In this document: in pieces, positions 16,212 through 19,098 of the stretch | How the letters are laid out: every line of letters starts with the position of its first letter | Position numbering within the stretch: position 1 is the first letter of the stretch | From: an uncultured Bacteroidales bacterium | GTDB lineage: Bacteria; Bacteroidota; Bacteroidia; Bacteroidales; JAUNSR01 | NCBI GenBank assembly: GCA_947074165.1 | Contig: CAMTOT010000011.1 | Span: 1-19,098, forward strand | Reading direction: 5' to 3' | Length of the DNA stretch: 19,098 nucleotides | Made by a program: the position numbers and the translations under genes | Notes under the pieces: generated by a model | What the model saw: only the letters and a program-made list of their open reading frames with translations | Databases searched by the model: none | What the model was told of the DNA's origin: nothing

Positions 16212-17217
16212 CAGGTTTTTCAAAATAAAGATAAATCAAGATAGCCGATATGCATGAAATGATAAATATTAAAGATATGTCAATATAACAATTTGACTCT
16301 ATTGACAGTCGTTTTATTATTTTTTTATAAAATACTATAACTAACATATGCGACATATAAAAACACAAACTATAATTGCCTGCCTTTACTAAAAAATCAG
16401 TTCTTAGAATTCTCGATATTAATCCTTTCTCAAGCGAAAATATTAATATAATACTAAGCGCAGGCAGCCAGAATAATACAGAATATCCATAAACCACATA
16501 ATCAGGATTGGCATAAAACAGATATACCGCCGCAAACAAGAAAACAGCCATTACCTCAAACAGAGTCGCTTTCAGTCTTGAAATATTAATGGTCTTCACA
16601 CGTGTATATAAGTTATATAGCATTATGCCAAGTATAAAGTCGGCTATTCTGACAAAAGGATTTATATACCATATTGATTTTAAATATTCAGAAGGGGTAA
16701 AATACATCAAAACAGGCACAAGGATAAACAACAATAAAACGGTAATGCATATATTTTTTGATTTATTGAAACAACCTGCAATAAAAGGAAAGCATATATA
16801 GAAAAACATTTCAGTACTCAGACACCAGGATACAGAGTTATAAGAAAAATAATATTCAGACAAGGGGACATACGACTGTAACAGAAATAAATTGATTATA
16901 AATTTTAATATATCCCGTTCATAGTTTAAAATATACCCGAAATTTATCGCAATCATAATAACCAAAGTAAAAAGATGAAGCGGATAAAGCTTTGAAATGC
17001 GAGGATATATAAATCCGCTATATGAAATCTCATTCTGGTCAATTTGTCGCTGATAATTGTATGAAATTACAAAACCGCTCAATATAAAGAAGAATGTCAC
17101 GGCAACATATCCGTTCTTCAACAGAAAACCGGAAAAGAGATCATCTATCATAAAACTATGTGACAGAAATATCATAATAGCCAATATTGCCCTGAGCGAT
17201 GTAAGAGTTTTTATCAT
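16156..17217 (-). CDS. Acyltransferase 3 family membrane protein
   Basis: Integral membrane O-acyltransferase (OafA/YrhL type) of 353 residues with about ten hydrophobic segments. The N-terminus has the family's SLRAILAIMIFLSHS (the conserved His is H20) and FFFILSGFVISY. Members transfer acetyl or other acyl groups from the cytoplasm to cell-surface glycans such as LPS O-antigen, capsule or peptidoglycan. The substrate here is unknown, as there is no glycan cluster nearby. The C-terminus ends FEKPVTGYLKQYFQKR, as usual for the family. Its final 56 bp overlap the AraC gene on the other strand. It appears to be transcribed alone. Confidence 0.9.
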   Translation of the reverse strand: MIKTLTSLRAILAIMIFLSHSFMIDDLFSGFLLKNGYVAVTFFFILSGFVISYNYQRQIDQNEISYSGFIYPRISKLYPLHLFTLVIMIAINFGYILNYERDILKFIINLFLLQSYVPLSEYYFSYNSVSWCLSTEMFFYICFPFIAGCFNKSKNICITVLLLFILVPVLMYFTPSEYLKSIWYINPFVRIADFILGIMLYNLYTRVKTINISRLKATLFEVMAVFLFAAVYLFYANPDYVVYGYSVLFWLPALSIILIFSLEKGLISRILRTDFLVKAGNYSLCFYMSHMLVIVFYKKIIKRLSIESNCYIDISLIFIISCISAILIYLYFEKPVTGYLKQYFQKRAAYNAV

Positions 17218-17280
17218 ATATTATTCTATAACGATATAAAGATGCTTTTTATGTTTTGAAACTTTATTTGAGGCATTGAT

Positions 17281-17311
17281 TTTCACACTATTTTACATTA
17301 TACTACATTTG
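17281..17311 (+). promoter_or_regulatory. Candidate plus-strand promoter in gene-free region
   Basis: A perfect -7 box TACATTTG (17304-17311) lies 19 bp after TTTC (17281-17284, 3 of 4 to TTTG). No annotated plus-strand gene follows before the terminator at 17409, so this promoter, if used, would make a short non-coding transcript. Confidence 0.4.
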
Positions 17312-17317
17312 TATAAA

Positions 17318-17445
17318 CAATATATCAATAGAAAATTTTTATTTATTAATCATCGATATACTATTTATAATAGTTATATCTACTTTTTCGGACAAATGAA
17401 TATTATGGATAGCTGCCGGGAGGCAGCTATTTTATTTTTATTTTG
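17318..17445 (+). ncRNA. Candidate small RNA, promoter to terminator
   Basis: Between two minus-strand genes, the plus strand carries a Bacteroidota-type promoter (17281-17311) and, about 90 bp later, an intrinsic terminator with a U-rich tail. The predicted transcript is about 125 nt and AT-rich apart from the terminator stem. A 16-codon frame (17397-17447, starting MNIMDSCREA) runs through the terminator stem and is probably not coding. The call rests only on the orientation and spacing of these two signals; nothing else in 17218-17437 was recognised. Confidence 0.3.
17409..17445 (+). terminator. Intrinsic terminator facing the empty strand
   Basis: A perfect 9-bp stem ATAGCTGCC/GGCAGCTAT (17409-17417 with 17422-17430) has a GGGA loop and is followed on the plus strand by TTTTATTTTTATTTT. 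The U-tract is on the plus side only, whereas both flanking genes (SDR and acyltransferase) are on the minus strand. It can only be a canonical terminator for plus-strand RNA, though its stem may also protect the SDR mRNA 3' end. Confidence 0.75.
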
Positions 17446-18175
17446 ACTTAACATTTATAGGAAGCCTCCTCCACAAAACAGCCGGAATCAGACTCCACAA
17501 AAAAACAAGTATTTCATATCTCCAGTCAATTATGGCTATCCTCTTATTTTTATTTAATGCCTTATATATTTTAGAAGCCACATTATCAGCGTCCATTAGT
17601 AACGGATAGTTTTTACCGTCATTTAAAAGATCTGTTTTTACGAATCCGGGACGTATATCTGTAAACACTATATTTCTGTTCTCTATACATGATAATTGTT
17701 CAAGCGCCTCAATGTATGTATTTTGATATCTTTTAGTAGCTGAATACGCAGGTGCTACACCTATCCCTTTAGTTCCCGCTATAGAGCTGATGACCGCTAT
17801 GTGTCCTTTATCTTTAGTCTTAAAATAATTGAACGCGGCTGTCACCATACGCGTAAAACCAACCACATTTGTCATAGTAGTGTCAAGTTCAACCTTGCTG
17901 TGAAGCTCTGCATTCTGATAGCCAATGCCTGAAGAAAGAATAAATAAATCTATCCCTCCTAATCTGCTTATAAATGAATTTAATAGATCATCCGCGTTAT
18001 CTTCTGTAACATCTATAGATTGTATTGAAACCTTTTCCGGATAAATACTAAGTATCTCCTCAAGTTTTTCCGTTCTCCTTCCTGCTACTCCGACAAACCA
18101 ACCTTCTCTTACAAGAATATGCACCAGAGCCAGTCCTATACCTGATGTCCCCCCCACTATCAACGCTTTTCTCAT
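17438..18175 (-). CDS. Short-chain dehydrogenase/reductase (SDR)
   Basis: Classical SDR of 245 residues, an NAD(P)-dependent oxidoreductase. The Rossmann motif GGTSGIG is at 8-14, the acidic/Arg-rich turn RRTEKLEE follows strand 2, and SSGIG replaces the usual NNAG. The catalytic triad is S131 (ISSIAG), Y144 and K148 (YSATK). Two Arg in the strand-2 turn suggest NADPH preference. The C-terminus has a hydrophobic stretch (ILVFLWSLIPAVLW) ending in basic residues, which suggests peripheral membrane attachment, as in SDRs acting on lipids or sterol-like substrates. The substrate is unknown. It is divergent from the flavoprotein gene. Confidence 0.9.
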   Translation of the reverse strand: MRKALIVGGTSGIGLALVHILVREGWFVGVAGRRTEKLEEILSIYPEKVSIQSIDVTEDNADDLLNSFISRLGGIDLFILSSGIGYQNAELHSKVELDTTMTNVVGFTRMVTAAFNYFKTKDKGHIAVISSIAGTKGIGVAPAYSATKRYQNTYIEALEQLSCIENRNIVFTDIRPGFVKTDLLNDGKNYPLLMDADNVASKIYKALNKNKRIAIIDWRYEILVFLWSLIPAVLWRRLPINVKSK

Positions 18176-18257
18176 AATGTGATTATTATAATTATCTATT
18201 GCGAATATAACAAAATAGAGGCTTATATTAACTTAATTACTAAAAAGATAATTGTTA

Positions 18258-18265
18258 TATCTTTG
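18258..18265 (+). promoter_or_regulatory. -7 box of the flavoprotein gene
   Basis: TATCTTTG at 18258-18265 is a perfect TAnnTTTG element, 51 bp upstream of the ATG at 18317; the -33 region (near 18233) is only a partial match. An AAAGGA Shine-Dalgarno-like sequence stands just before the start codon, unusual for this genome. Confidence 0.5.
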
Positions 18266-18316
18266 TAGAAAATTAAATAAAGCAAAATTAATTTCAAGAA
18301 ATTAATAAAGGACATT

Positions 18317-18937
18317 ATGAAGGTTATTTTAGTTAATGGCAGCCCTCACGAACGTGGGTGTACATACACAGGACTTTGTGAAGTGGCAAAATCACTTAAT
18401 GACAACGGTATTGAAACAGAAATATTTCAACTTGGCACAGACGCTATAGCAGGCTGCATCGGGTGCGGGGCATGTAAAAAAACAGGCAAATGTTTCAGAA
18501 ACGATATCGTAAATGAGTTCGTAGAAAAAGCGTCAGAATTTGACGGATTCATATTTGGTTCGCCCGTACACTTTGCTGCGGCGTCGGGTGCTATAACCGC
18601 GTTTATGGACAGAGCTTTCTATTTTGGCACACCTCACTTTATTAATAAGCCGGCTGCCGCTATTATAAGTTGCAGACGCGGGGGCGCCTCTGCCGCTCTT
18701 GACCAGCTGAATAAATATTTTACTATAAGATGTATGCCCGTAGTCTCGTCTAACTACTGGAACATGATACACGGGTCTAACGCGCAGGAGGCTTTGAAAG
18801 ATGAAGAGGGAATGCAAACAATGCGTATTCTTGGAAATAATATGAGCTGGATGCTTAAATGCATTGAAGCAGGCAAGAATGTCGGGGTAAATCCTATAGC
18901 ACTCGAACCTAAGATTGCCACCAATTATATAAGATAA
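18317..18937 (+). CDS. Iron-sulfur flavoprotein / NADPH-dependent FMN reductase family
   Basis: Flavodoxin-like protein of 206 residues. The FMN phosphate-binding loop is NGSPHERGCTYTG (7-19), and GSPVHFAAASG around residue 82 is the second flavin-contacting loop. A compact cysteine motif C47-x2-C50-x2-C53-x5-C59 matches the [4Fe-4S] site of iron-sulfur flavoproteins (ISF), which pass electrons from ferredoxin and can reduce O2 or peroxide in anaerobes. It could equally serve as a general flavin reductase. It has its own promoter and a purine-rich ribosome site. A large palindromic array starts 16 bp after its stop codon and may act as its terminator. Confidence 0.88.
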   Translation: MKVILVNGSPHERGCTYTGLCEVAKSLNDNGIETEIFQLGTDAIAGCIGCGACKKTGKCFRNDIVNEFVEKASEFDGFIFGSPVHFAAASGAITAFMDRAFYFGTPHFINKPAAAIISCRRGGASAALDQLNKYFTIRCMPVVSSNYWNMIHGSNAQEALKDEEGMQTMRILGNNMSWMLKCIEAGKNVGVNPIALEPKIATNYIR

Positions 18938-18953
18938 TTCATTTGCTCCTTTA

Positions 18954-19053
18954 TAAAACTTCTGCCACGTACATGGCAGAGCACTGCCACGCTCATGACA
19001 GAGCTCTGACACGATCGTGGCATAGTTGTGCCATGAGCGTGGCAGAAATTTTA
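18954..19053. repeat. Palindromic array: four 16-bp dyads at 22-bp spacing
   Basis: Four related 16-mers, consensus about TGCCACGNTCRTGGCA, lie at 18963-18978, 18985-19000, 19007-19022 and 19029-19044, separated by exact 6-bp spacers (GAGCAC, GAGCTC, TAGTTG). Each is itself an imperfect dyad. The whole 100 bp is also one large inverted repeat centred on GAGCTC: outer arms 18954-18978 and 19029-19053 match at 22 of 25 positions, and unit 2 matches the complement of unit 4 at 15 of 16. The mismatches show it is not a perfect fold-back artefact. The adapter begins at the base after the right arm, so the true extent is unknown. It may be a REP-like element, an operator array, or a large terminator hairpin. 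Confidence 0.85.
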
Positions 19054-19098
19054 AGATCGGAAGAGCACACGTCTGAACTCCAGTCACCGCTCATTATC
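19054..19098 (+). other. Illumina TruSeq i7/read-2 adapter (artefact)
   Basis: 19054-19087 is the 34-base adapter beginning AGATCGGAAGAGC, 19088-19095 is the index CGCTCATT, and 19096-19098 begin the P7 sequence. It is the exact reverse complement of the left terminus. The minus-strand frame beginning MTGVQTCALPI is the well-known adapter-derived peptide and is spurious. Confidence 0.99.

Noticed and set aside
17397..17447. Sixteen-codon frame MNIMDSCREAAILFLF
   Set aside because: It passes through the terminator stem and U-tract and has no ribosome site; composition alone explains it.
18963..19044. CRISPR array
   Set aside because: The repeats are 16-bp dyads with 6-bp spacers that are partly conserved; no CRISPR has this geometry and no cas gene is present.
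18533..19087. Minus-strand frame of 184 residues at the right end
   Set aside because: It starts in the adapter (TGVQTCALPI) and runs antisense through the palindrome array and the flavoprotein gene.
1..19098. Terminal inverted repeats suggesting a linear plasmid or transposon
   Set aside because: The inverted ends are the Illumina adapter and index, not biological sequence.

Overview
The window looks like one assembled contig from a low-GC member of the Bacteroidales (Bacteroidota). The evidence is a fimbrillin-like lipoprotein operon, a pectinesterase with a type IX secretion (Por) C-terminal sorting domain, several start regions carrying the Bacteroidota -7 promoter box (TAnnTTTG), few Shine-Dalgarno sequences, and an hcp/Crp-Fnr arrangement like that known from Porphyromonas. 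Genus cannot be fixed from the sequence. Both termini are Illumina TruSeq read-2/i7 adapter with the same 8-base index (1-48 and 19054-19098), so only about 49-19053 is biological. The first ~85 biological bases are also suspect: on the minus strand they encode the N-terminus of a serine recombinase joined out of frame to a truncated GH105 gene.

Left to right. (1) 49-500: recombinase scrap and the N-terminal part of a GH105 unsaturated-glucuronyl hydrolase lipoprotein, minus strand, with its own promoter. (2) 733-5002: a nitrosative-stress/redox locus. A minus-strand operon (Fe-S ferredoxin-like protein, pirin, hybrid cluster protein Hcp) is divergent from a Crp/Fnr-family regulator resembling HcpR, and a CRP-like dyad lies in the shared intergenic region at a distance that fits class II activation of the operon. 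(3) 5173-6318: a PepSY membrane protein with four membrane-adjacent histidines, ending at a strong terminator. (4) 6400-9301: three tandem, clearly paralogous fimbrillin-like lipoproteins on the minus strand, the first with a Ser-Gly repeat linker. (5) 9518-12883: a very large secreted multidomain pectinesterase, plus strand. (6) 12980-16211: L-fucose isomerase plus a RhaM-type mutarotase (minus), divergent from an AraC-family regulator. (7) 16156-18937: an acyltransferase-3 membrane protein whose 3' end overlaps the AraC gene, an SDR oxidoreductase, and an iron-sulfur flavoprotein. (8) 18954-19053: a 100-bp palindromic array of four 16-bp dyads at exact 22-bp spacing, cut off by the adapter.

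Functionally, the window combines plant-polysaccharide and deoxysugar use (pectinesterase, GH105 fragment, fucose isomerase/mutarotase with AraC regulator), surface adhesion (fimbrillins) and anaerobic NO/redox defence (Hcp locus, iron-sulfur flavoprotein). Most genes are recognisable families. The parts least explained by known features are the terminal 22-bp-period palindrome array, a promoter-terminator pair on the empty strand at 17281-17445 that could be a small RNA, a 40-bp near-perfect palindrome downstream of hcp, and the unusual cysteine pattern of the Hcp-associated ferredoxin-like protein and its regulator. No tRNA, rRNA, CRISPR array or complete mobile element was seen.
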